The position numbers and the translations under genes were made by a program. A stretch of DNA of 64,000 nucleotides from Tieghemiomyces parasiticus (taxonomy: Eukaryota; Kickxellomycota; Dimargaritomycetes; Dimargaritales; Dimargaritaceae), in assembly GCA_027575765.1 (NCBI GenBank), contig JANBPT010000120.1, positions 1 to 64,000 on the forward strand, given 5' to 3'. A model generated the notes under the pieces. It did no database searches. It saw nothing but the letters and a program-made list of their open reading frames with translations, and was not told the DNA's origin. Of the stretch, positions 10,779-19,866 are shown one piece after another; positions within the stretch are counted from its first letter, which is position 1; the number at the start of each line of letters is the position of its first letter.

Positions 10779-11870
10779 CTAAAACTTGAACACGTTGGAC
10801 TCGTCGTAGCCCAGCTCCTTGAGGATACCCGATACCTTACCCTGGTCAGTAATGGAGGCCTTGGGGCCCGAAATGGCGTTGACCATGGGCGGGGGACCGC
10901 ATACGAAGATCATGGTGTCGGAGTGCTCCCCGTCGGACTTGCCACCGGGGGCCGGCAGGTACTCCTTGGCCATCGCCTTGGTCACGTAGCCTGTGCTGAA
11001 GGGCCAGTCCTTAGGGGCCTTATCTACGGTGTAGTGCACGCGCAGGCGGTCAGGGTGCTGCTTGGCCAGGGCGTCCAGCTCGTCGCGCAAAAGAATGTCG
11101 TCCTCGGAAAGGTTGCCGTACAGAAGGGACACCTTGGTGTGATCGTCTGGGTTGGCGAGGATCCGGTCCACCAGCTGCTTGCCCGGGGTAAGTCCCGAGC
11201 CGGAGACGACGATTCCAATCTCCTTGTGCATGTTGGGGGTGTACTTGTACTTGGGGATAGGGCCCTTGATGTCGACCTTATCGCCAGGCTTTAGGGTAGC
11301 CAGCTTGCTGGTGAATTTGCCTTCGGGGTAGTGCTTAATCAGCAGGTCAAACGTAGCCTTCTGATCCTCGGAAGAGACTGGGGTGTACGGACGGATGATT
11401 ACCTTGGGCTTGGCGTCGGGGCCGGTACCGGGCTCCACCAGCTTGGCCAGGAGGCACGAGGCGACGTCCAGGCCGAGGACCATATCCTCTTCAGGCAGCT
11501 CGAAGGTGTAGAGGCTGGTGTTGTGGCTCACGGGCCGGATGGCCTTGATTGTGAAGGTCTGGAACTTGTCGCCTGCCAGGGCCTTCTTGACTTCGGCAGA
11601 CACCGCTTTCTCAGCCTTATTCACATCCCGCACGAGACTGGTGCCTTCGCGGTTCAGGTAATAGTAGCCACCGCCGGCAGTGGCGAGCAGAACGGCGGCC
11701 CACAGGCCAAGGTTAGACGATGGCTTGCCGCCGTTCGGCGCGGCGGAAGCGAGTGGGGCCTGGGTGGTCAGGCGGCGGGCGGGGGCGGCCGCCACACGCA
11801 CCGACATGGTACGGGGCACGGTCAGGCGGACGCGGGGGCCCAGAGCGGTGATGGAGCGAGAAGTCAGCAT
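10779..11870 (-). CDS. MCR1: NADH-cytochrome b5 reductase, mitochondrial type (Mcr1-like)
   Basis: Single exon, 363 aa. The enzyme moves electrons from NADH through FAD to cytochrome b5 or similar acceptors. The Mcr1 form sits in the mitochondrial outer membrane and intermembrane space. Visible features: a basic presequence rich in Arg and Ala (1-45); one membrane segment (54-71, LGLWAAVLLATAGGGYYY); FAD motif RPYTPVS (160-166); GKFTSKL (184-190); GPIPKYKY (203-210); the NAD-site loop; CGPPPM (324-329); and the family C-terminus ending VFKF. The nucleotide loop reads VSGSGLTPGKQL, where relatives have a GGTGITP core followed by a hydrophobic residue. This could change cofactor affinity. Divergent from JMJD7. 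Confidence 0.92.
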   Translation of the reverse strand: MLTSRSITALGPRVRLTVPRTMSVRVAAAPARRLTTQAPLASAAPNGGKPSSNLGLWAAVLLATAGGGYYYLNREGTSLVRDVNKAEKAVSAEVKKALAGDKFQTFTIKAIRPVSHNTSLYTFELPEEDMVLGLDVASCLLAKLVEPGTGPDAKPKVIIRPYTPVSSEDQKATFDLLIKHYPEGKFTSKLATLKPGDKVDIKGPIPKYKYTPNMHKEIGIVVSGSGLTPGKQLVDRILANPDDHTKVSLLYGNLSEDDILLRDELDALAKQHPDRLRVHYTVDKAPKDWPFSTGYVTKAMAKEYLPAPGGKSDGEHSDTMIFVCGPPPMVNAISGPKASITDQGKVSGILKELGYDESNVFKF

Positions 11871-13062
11871 GGTTGGGGGCGGAAATGAAAGGAGTGGATC
11901 CGTAAGGGTGGTGGCTAAGGGGAATCGAAAGGGGGGAGCTGCGGGAATTGGCGGTTAATATGGGAGCTACGGGAAGGCCAGGAACTCAGATGGGTCACCC
12001 AAGTGGGGTTTGGAAGGGAGATAAGGGCGGTGGCGACGGTAGGGAAGCGCCCACGGCTTCTCGGGGGTGGACGTGAGCTCAGAGCCGGTAGAAGACATTG
12101 GCCATGGCTGGACGAGGTGCTGGTGTGTGGGGAAGGCCTGCCACGGGGGGTGGGAGGCACACGTCATATCCTCTGTGTATAGGCCGAAGCAAAGTGACTG
12201 GCAGGGGAAGGCAGGGGGGCCGGAAGGCGTAGCTGCCTGTGGCCCGCTGGTGCTTCTGATCCCGCCACTGACCTGCACGACCTGGCAGACTCGGGGTGCG
12301 AGAGAAGGCCAACGAGGAGGACAGCCCGTCTGGGGATCTTGTGCCGGCCGTAGTAAGCGGATCAGCCAGTTACATTTGCCACCTGGCCTGTCCGGATACT
12401 CAAAGACGTTGCACCGTCGTAACCGAAGAACGTGTTTGACTCGCCAGACTCCAAACTATAGTCAGCACCAATAGAGGGGTACTCGAAAAGGAAACCTAAA
12501 ATCTAGCTCCACAGGCCATACTCTAGGTCAGAGCTTCGGTTGCGCCTCCTCATATTCTGAGAGGTTAGGCCAATTCACGTGATCGCACAGGCGGGCCCAG
12601 GTGTAGTACCCAGCTAATGGGCCAACAGGTATGTGTGTGATGGCCAAACGTGGCCGATAGGAGGGGCCATACGGCGGGAGTAGTAGCATCGACCGAGGTC
12701 AAGCCTATTGCGGTAGACCTACCGTAAATATAACCGCCCTTCATCTTAGCGAAGGGCGGTGGCGGAGACGACTGTCCGTACGGCGCTGAGCCACACATGC
12801 CTCCACGCGACTTCCTGTCGTCAATGGGCGGGCAGCGACTCGGCTTCTGGAATCAAACGCCGGGTCAAGCGGCCGTAAAAGAAAGTCCCCCGTCTACGGT
12901 CGAGTGTCACGTCGATACGGTCCGCCCACACGTTCCAAATGTCCCCGGCTCGCGTTAGGCGATCGGCACCCCGCCATTCCTTTCCTATCCCGAGCTGTTG
13001 CCGAATTTCCACCTCTCAGATTGTCGGCCAGGCACTACAACTAAGCCTCCCCTTCTTCCCCA
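11871..13062. promoter_or_regulatory. divergent promoter region MCR1 / JMJD7
   Basis: About 1.2 kb between two divergent start codons. It holds a palindromic E-box TCACGTGA at 12575-12582 and the perfect 10-bp hairpin at 12733-12760. Short open frames on both strands (for example 12067-12474) are mirror images of each other and show no domain. No additional gene is supported. Confidence 0.45.
12733..12760. repeat. perfect 10-bp inverted repeat (8-nt loop)
   Basis: ACCGCCCTTC (12733-12742) and GAAGGGCGGT (12751-12760) are exact complements separated by ATCTTAGC. It lies 300 bases upstream of JMJD7. It could be an operator-like dimer site or a transposon footprint. The sequence alone does not decide. 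Confidence 0.6.
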
Positions 13063-14765
13063 ATGCTGGAACCACCACCACTACCCGATGCAGTGCAGCA
13101 GGCCCTTCGGGCTCTGTCCACCGACGTCCAGGAGCTGAACTCCACCTTTGTAACCGAACTGGCGGCCCTACCCACACCTCTGGAGTTTATGCGCTACGTG
13201 GCCCGCAACCGGCCTTTTGTCGTTCGGGGTAAGTGCAGCGAACCTGGGGGAGGGAGCCTTTGGGCCACGCTGGACGTCTGGGGCGATGACCACACCCCCC
13301 GGCCTTCAATTGTAGGGGACTGGTTACCGTCGAGTCGGCCATCCTATATTTACACGCGAATTCATCACTTTGCCAACCACGCACCCAGGCGGGGCCCAGG
13401 ACTGGCCCGCACGGACCAAGTGGACCATGGCCTATCTCTGCGAGCGTTTACGGGACCAACTGGTAACTGTAGCCGTCACGCCGAATGGGTAAGTTGTCGG
13501 AGCTACTCTAGCCGTCGGCCCGGACGCAACGGAATAACGAACTCGCCAGGTCAAAGCGTTGTACGCCTAGCTCTTTCACCAGCACTTATGCCCACTTCCC
13601 TCAACGCCCCCCCTTCTACTGTACCCCTCCCACCCATCCAGCTACGCGGATGCCGTAGTGGATGATACTTACTTTGTCGAGCCTTACCAGACCCGGCTGC
13701 CCTTCCGGGAGATCGTGGACCTTTTCGAGCAGAGGTCTCGGCGTAGTGATCAGTCGACCCCGGGCCCTGCATCAGCCCACCTCCAGGACTATCACTACTA
13801 CGTCCAGTCCCAGAACGGCAATCTAGCCGGCGACTTCCAGGTGCTCGAAGCGGATGTGCTGGCAGACATCCCGTTCGCCACCGCAGCTCTCGAAACACGG
13901 CCCGACGCGGTCAATTTTTGGATGGGCCAGGCCTCGTCTGTTACGTCGTTGCACAAGGACCCCTACGAGAACATCTACGTGGTCCTGGCCGGCACCAAGA
14001 CTTTCACGCTGTAAGTCGGTGGCCCTGGTACCGTATAGACACCCAGCCAAGGCTGTCAGGCTGTTTCCTTACTTATCCGACCTACCCTTCCCCCTTTCTC
14101 TTCCTCCTGGGCCTCCTAACGACATCTCGCTTCTGTTCCTGCTTCACCCTTCCTTCCTTACCGCCGAAGTTACCCTCCCTCCGAGAGCCGCTGCCTATAT
14201 GGTACGTCCTAATCATCATTTGCCGACCGCAGGAATAGGGTTACTGATCCTCAACCTGGCTGCGCAACAGCCTCGCCTTCAGCCTAACATGTGTATACAC
14301 TCCGACCTTTTCTCCTTCTCGTTTTATGTACGAACAGAAACCACCTATCGTGCCGCGGAATATGCTCCTGTCCCGAACCCCGCGTCCACCGGCCCGATTC
14401 CCCAGCTGGAATTACGTCCAAGGGCCGATGGCAGCACTGTTCCCTGGGTCGCCGTGGACCCACTGGACCGCACCTCGGCGGCCCGGGCCCGGTACCCGTT
14501 ATTTTACAACGAGGCCCGGGCGCTCCACGTGACGGTGGCCAGTGGCGATCTGTTCTACCTCCCAGCGCTTTGGTACCACCACGTTCAACAGAGTGACGAC
14601 GACGCTGGCCGGGTGATCGCGGTTAACTACTGGTACGATCTAGACTATACGATGCCCCTCTACCCTTATTTCAGACTTACCCAAAACCTAAGAGCCGCTG
14701 TCCCGGAATCTGAGCTGGATTGTGAAGCGGACCCAGGTCCGGTACCACCACGAGCGGACCGGTAG
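13063..14765 (+). CDS. JMJD7: JMJD7-type JmjC oxygenase (lysyl hydroxylase/peptidase family)
   Basis: Five exons: 13063-13228, 13389-13488, 13642-14010, 14170-14201 and 14338-14765, giving 364 aa. Human JMJD7 is an Fe(II)/2-oxoglutarate-dependent (3S)-lysyl hydroxylase acting on DRG GTPases; protease activity on histone tails is also claimed. Diagnostic stretches are TPLEFMRYVARNRPFVVRG, VTVAVTPNGYADAV, RPDAVNFWMGQASSVTSLHK, LFYLPALWYHHVQQ and VIAVNYWYDLDY. Fe(II) ligands are His193 and Asp195 of HKD, plus the distal His303 or His304. Exon 4 is only 32 nt and is needed to supply the conserved segment YPPSESRCLYE between the HxD strand and the C-terminal half. Its acceptor is AAG rather than CAG/TAG. 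Phases 1, 2, 2 and 1 all close. Confidence 0.92.
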
Positions 14766-15502
14766 TAGTAGACCAATTTGGGAGCCTCTTACGGTGCATT
14801 AAGGTAGATAGCATTACGAGCGATTAGATTCAGGGCGAAGTAGATGGTAGCGCATTAAGTGGGGGTGAGTTGACCACTTGGGGAAGTTCTATGGCCGCAC
14901 CAAAAAGGGCATTTCCCTTTCCAACAAACCAGCTACAGGGCCAGACACAATGGATAAGAAATACCTACAGCAATTAGGCTAGGCAATATTCGAGGACTTA
15001 CTTACATTCCTGACACCTCCAATTTCTTGTACGGCCGACACCGAAAGCAATGCGATCGACGGCGCTGATGCCTTAATAAAATATTACGGCCAGATCACTG
15101 CCGATATAATTGCAGCCAAGGCCGCGTGACCACACGCGAAGAACCCCCTTGCATCGAGCACGGGCCACACGGAGGCCCATGTCGTGGTGTAAGCTGACCT
15201 GATGCCGAGGATCAGACTGGGGTCGCGAATAATGGCCAGATGGGACCCTACCATCAAGACCCCGACGCTTGTCCCACGGTGGGTGCTGTGACTAACGGAC
15301 CACCAGAAATAACCCTTCCCCAACCTTGCGCAGTCTCGTAGTCGGGTCTAGCCAGGGACGCTAGAGGTTAGCTTGTGCTCCCTGGTAAAGTTGGCCTTGT
15401 CACTCGGCTTCCGAATTACTCCGGCTAATTTGCTCCATGCAGCGTTCACAGAAACCCCCTCTGCCGCCGCTTTTCCTGTCCCCTACCGATCGTCCTACCG
15501 CG
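14766..15502. other. intergenic between JMJD7 and QNS1
   Basis: About 740 bases between two genes on the same strand. No domain-bearing frame was seen on either strand. The last 100 bases before the QNS1 ATG are pyrimidine-rich, as in other 5' flanks of this window. Confidence 0.5.
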
Positions 15503-18395
15503 ATGCGTCAGCTCATTACCGTCGCGTCCTGCTCGCTGAACCAGTGGGCTCTAAGCTTCGAAGGGAATCTGGCCCGGATTCTCAAGAGTATCCAGCTGGC
15601 GAAGGCGGGCGGCGCCACGCTCCGGACCGGACCCGAGCTCGAGATTACCGGCTACGGCTGCCAGGACCACTTTTATGAGAGTAAGCTGAAGGCAGCGGTG
15701 GTTCTGCCGCGTTTAACCCTACGAGGCCGACCTAGGACTCCGTAGTGTCCGGTCGCGGCCCTCCCTACAACCACCCCCACCTCACCGACTCACCCACCCT
15801 CAATACTTTACTGGATCGGACAGGCGACACCTACCACCACGCCTGGGAGGCTCTGGCCCGTATACTCGCGGACCCGGCCTGCCATGGCATTCTATTGGAT
15901 ATCGGCATGTAAGTATTATTCCCCGAGCGCAAGTACCGGACTCGATGGCCCTGACTGTCAACTGGTTGGCAAGGCCCCCAGCTCCTGCCCCGAAGCCCAC
16001 AGCTGACGCCGAACCTGTTCCCACACCCTCCTCCCATCACCGGTCACCGTGCGCCAGGCCTGTGGAACATAAAGGTATTCATTACAACTGTCGCCTGGTC
16101 ATCCTGGACGGCCGAATCCTCTTGATCCGGCCCAAAATGCACCTGGCCAACGATGGTAACTACCGGGAATTACGCTGGTTCGCCCCGTGGACCAAGTCGC
16201 GCACCTTAGAAGACCACTTCCTACCGGCCTGTGTGCGTGACGTGGCCGGCCAGTCCTGTGTGCCCTTCGGCGACGCTGTGGTTGCGACCCGCGACACCAC
16301 CGTGGGCATCGAACTTTGCGAGGAACTCTTCACCCCGCATAGCCCCCACATTGACCAGTTTTTGGACGGCGTCGAAATCATCACGAACAGCAGCGGTAGC
16401 CATCACGAGCTACGCAAACTAACCCGTCGGATCGACCTGATTCGAGAGGCCACCTTGCGCAACGGCGGCGCCTACCTCTATGCCAACCAACAGGGCTGTG
16501 ATGGTGACCGACTGTACTACGATGGCTGCGCGCTGGTCACCGTCAATGGCGAGATTGTGGCCCAAGGTTCGCAATTTTCTCTCAACGATGTGGTAAGTTG
16601 GCTGGGCTTTACTCAGTCGGGGAGGTTCCACTAGTCGACCGTCTCTCCACCAGCACTGGTGGCTAACTCGGCCAGGGTGGCCTCCACCCTCTCTCCCCTC
16701 CCTTCCAATCATCATCCCACAGGAGGTCGTGACAGCAACTTTTGACCTAGATGACATTCGGTCGCAGCGCGCCGCCTCAAGCAGCCGCTGCATGCAGGCG
16801 ACCCGGGCGGTGCCCTACCCGCGCGTTGACGCCCCCATCACCTTGTCCGCTCCGTGGTCAGCTAAGGCGGCCCCGTCGATCCCTATCGTGCCCCGCTACC
16901 ACCCCACCACTGAGGAGATCAGTCTGGGCCCAGCCTGCTGGCTGTGGGACTATCTACGCCGGTCACGCATGAGCGGTTACTTCCTGCCCCTAAGTGGTGG
17001 CCTGGACAGCTGCTCGACGGCCCTCATTGTGGATTCCATGTGTCGCTTGGTCATGAAGGCCGTGGCGGAGGGCAATCCCCAGGTCATCGAGGATGTGCAA
17101 CGGTTGTGCCCTGGAGACACCCTGCCGGACACCCCCCAGGCCCTGGCAGGCCACCTGTTTCACACGTGCTACATGGGTACTGACAATTCCACCCAGGACA
17201 CCCGGGCGCGCGCCCGGGCCCTGGCCGAGCGGATCGGTGCCTACCACGTCGATCTTGCTATGGACACCGTGGTCGCCGCCGTCGTGAGTCTCTTCACCGC
17301 CGTGACAAACTGCACCCCGCGCTTCGAGGTACACGGCGGAACTCGTACTGAGAACCTGGCCCTACAAAATATTCAGGTAGGTGGGAGGTGAGGACTAGCC
17401 GACTCGGTAGGCCAAATCTCTTTGTTGATAAGACAGGATACTTAAGAAACAGTCAAGCACGACCTTGGCCACTAGGACCAAGCTACGCTGCACCCAGACT
17501 TCATCGCATCGGCGTAACCTGTTACGATACCGTCCGTTTTACCGCTTTTCCCCCCATTGACCACCACGGCTAGGCCCGTTTGCGGATGGTACTGGCCTAT
17601 CTGTTCGCACAACTCCTGCCGTGGACCCGTTCCCGTAACGGTGGTCTCCTGGTCTTGGGTAGTTCCAACGTGGACGAGTGTCTCCGCGGGTACATGACCA
17701 AATATGACTGTTCTAGCGCCGACCTGAATCCCATCGGCGGTATCAGCAAGCGTGACCTACGCGGCTTCCTGGCCTATTACCGAGATAAGCAGGGCCTAGA
17801 AATCCTGGATAGGCAAGTATCTTTCTAAAAAACGAACAAATTCACCACCTTCCTGCGACCAGGGAAGGTACGGGTGAAGATTTACCTACTATCGAACCCC
17901 CTTGGCATCCATATCGACGCGGCAAGAATGTGGGACCGGCTAACCTGTAGTTTTTCTGCGTCTTTCATCTACCCATCTTTCCTATTTAGTTTCCTCGAGG
18001 CTACGCCGACCGCCGAGCTTGTACCCTTTTCAGCGACCTATAGCCAGTCGGACGAGGCCGAGATGGGCATGTCATATGACGAGTTGTCCACTTTTGGCCG
18101 GCTGCGTAAGGTCGCCCGTTGCGGCCCCGTAGCCATGTTTGGCAAGCTGGTACATGAGTGGGGGCCCCGGCTCGCGCCCGCCGCCGTGGCCGCCAAGGTC
18201 AAAACATTTTTCTACTACTACGCCATCAATCGACACAAGATGACCACGCTAACGCCCGCCTACCACGCTGAGTCTTACAGCCCCGACGATAACCGCTACG
18301 ACCTGCGGCCCTTCCTCTACGACGCCACCTGGACCTGGCAGTTCCGCAGCATCGACGCCGAGGTGGCCCAGCTGGAGGCCGCAGGAGCGCTATAA
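15503..18395 (+). CDS. QNS1: Glutamine-dependent NAD+ synthetase
   Basis: Six exons: 15503-15680, 15824-15908, 16058-16592, 16723-17376, 17574-17812 and 17990-18395, giving 698 aa, close to the eukaryotic family length. It performs the last step of NAD+ biosynthesis, amidating nicotinic acid adenine dinucleotide with ammonia released from glutamine. The N-terminal nitrilase/glutaminase domain shows [29 protein letters not shown] and GIELCEELF (Glu, Lys, Cys triad). The C-terminal synthetase domain shows the PP-loop [33 protein letters not shown] across intron 4, [23 protein letters not shown] sequence, ISKRDLR and [19 protein letters not shown]. Intron 5 (17813-17989) has a GC donor (GCAAGT). 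No GT donor gives the right phase, and using GC restores the conserved [16 protein letters not shown] join. The ATG at 15503 aligns with family N-termini; an upstream in-frame start at 15437 would add 22 unrelated residues. Confidence 0.95.
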
Positions 18396-18601
18396 AGCGT
18401 TCGTCCTTCATTGACCAACTTTTCATTTTTCTATAGGGCCAATGTAGCTACTCCAATTTGAAAGCACTAGCGAGGAGCGTTTTTACTAAAGTGCGTAGCG
18501 CATGCGAGAAGCAAATTGATAAGCGGTAGATGTGCCAAGTGAAGCGAAAAAAGGGGATGATTCAACTAGTACCGCAGCGGCATTTGGGGATTAAGGTGGG
18601 A

Positions 18602-19315
18602 TTAAACCGCATTGTAGTGGCCATGATGGTGGTGATGCCCACCGTGGTGATGTCCGCCATGGTGATGCCCGCCGTGATGATGCCCGCCGTGATGATGTCC
18701 GCCGTGGTGATGTCCGCCGTGGTGGTGGCGGCGATCAAGGTGACCATGACCTCCGCCGCCGTGGCCTCCGCCATGACCCCCGCCGCCATGACCTCCGCCG
18801 CCATGACCGCCGCCGCCGTGGCCCCCGCCATGACCTCCGCCGCCATGACCGCCGCCGCCGTGGCCCCCGCCATGACCTCCGCCGCCATGACCGCCGCCGC
18901 CGTGGCCCCCACCGTGACCCCCGCCGCCGTGGCCCCCGCCATGACCCCCGCCGCCGTGGCCCCCACCGTGACCTCCGCCGTGGCCCCAGTCGGGGCTGCG
19001 ACGATCAAGATATCCGCCGTGACCCCCACCGTGACCTCCGCCGTGACCCCCACCATGGCCTCCGCCGTGGCCCCCACCGTGACCTCCGCCGTGGCCCCCA
19101 CCGTGACCTCCGCCATGGCCCCCACCATGACCTCCGCCGTGGCCCCCACCGTGACCTCCGCCGCCGTGACCCCCACCGTGGCCCCAGTCGGGGTTGCGAC
19201 GATCAAGATTAGGAAGCTTAGCCGCCGAATTATCCGCGGCAGGCTGCGCCAGGATGGTCGACGGGACCAGGGCGGCGCAGGTCGCTAGCGCAAGAAACAG
19301 GCTGGTGTAGCGCAT
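18602..19315 (-). CDS. Secreted Gly/His-rich repeat protein with Kex2-like sites
   Basis: A 237-aa single-exon frame. A clear signal peptide (MRYTSLFLALATCAALVPST, cleavage near residue 23) is followed by a short linker and then almost only Gly and His, in GHGG/HGGG units. The motif LDRR occurs three times: LDRRNPDWGHGG near residue 37, LDRRSPDWGHGG near 103, and LDRRHHHGG before a terminal block of HHHGG units. Dibasic RR after LD suggests cleavage by the Golgi protease Kex2, which would release two GH peptides and one His-rich peptide. The composition suggests metal (Ni, Cu, Zn) binding or a wall or adhesive matrix role; both are inference. The opposite strand is also open because of the repeat and is not a gene. 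Confidence 0.75.
   Translation of the reverse strand: MRYTSLFLALATCAALVPSTILAQPAADNSAAKLPNLDRRNPDWGHGGGHGGGGHGGGHGGGHGGGHGGGHGGGHGGGHGGGHGGGHGGGHGGGHGGGHGGYLDRRSPDWGHGGGHGGGHGGGGHGGGHGGGGHGGGHGGGGHGGGGHGGGHGGGGHGGGGHGGGHGGGGHGGGGHGGGGHGGGHGGGGHGHLDRRHHHGGHHHGGHHHGGHHHGGHHHGGHHHGGHHHHHGHYNAV
18750..19195. repeat. coding minisatellite encoding GHGG units
   Basis: Tandem imperfect 12- and 15-nt units, built on the plus strand from CCGCCGTGGCCCCCACC and CCGCCATGACC variants, encode the Gly/His repeats. Unit boundaries and third positions vary, so expansion or contraction by slippage is expected between strains. Confidence 0.8.
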
Positions 19316-19866
19316 GGTGGACTAGAGTCGTGGGTGTGACGAGAGTTGCTAAGCCAGAGAGCTAGTGGATGGGCTAGTGTATACTTAGTGAAATGGTTGC
19401 TGCGTAATATGGTTGCTGTCAGACAAAGTAAGGTGAAGAGGTAAGAGTAGACCTGTCAGGATGTGGAGTTCTGCTTTGCTAAAATCTCGGGTCGATGCCC
19501 TCCTCTTTTATACGGCCAAAGTCGACGTCGCTTGGCCCCTTCGCACCGGCGCCTCACCCACTTCCGCTCGCTCTCTGACATACCCGAGCCGACGACGAGA
19601 AGGCTGACGGAGACGGACTTGGGCTCAACTCCGCCGAACCTTCCACTGGCGGAGACCAACGTAAGTCTATCTAGGAACGAGTGGTTAAAGAATACCTTCC
19701 AAAATTAGCCCGGTTAAGTCCTATAGCGGATTTATTTGGCTCCGTAAGTCCGACGCTGGGATCAATGGGAGTTCCCAAGTAGGCTGTTTTGAGAGCAGCG
19801 TTGATAACGCCGTATGGTTAGACTTCGCTTTCCCGCCCGTTGGTGAGTTACGGGAGAGCGGCTGAG
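19316..19866. other. spacer: GH-repeat gene promoter and D-amino-acid oxidase 3' flank
   Basis: About 550 bases between two minus-strand genes. It should contain the promoter of the Gly/His gene and the terminator of the oxidase. Short frames at 19456-19708 overlap on both strands with no domain. Confidence 0.5.

Noticed and set aside
18530..19288. 252-codon plus-strand frame rich in Ala, Met, Thr and Val
   Set aside because: Antisense shadow of the Gly/His minisatellite; the repeat has no stops in several frames.
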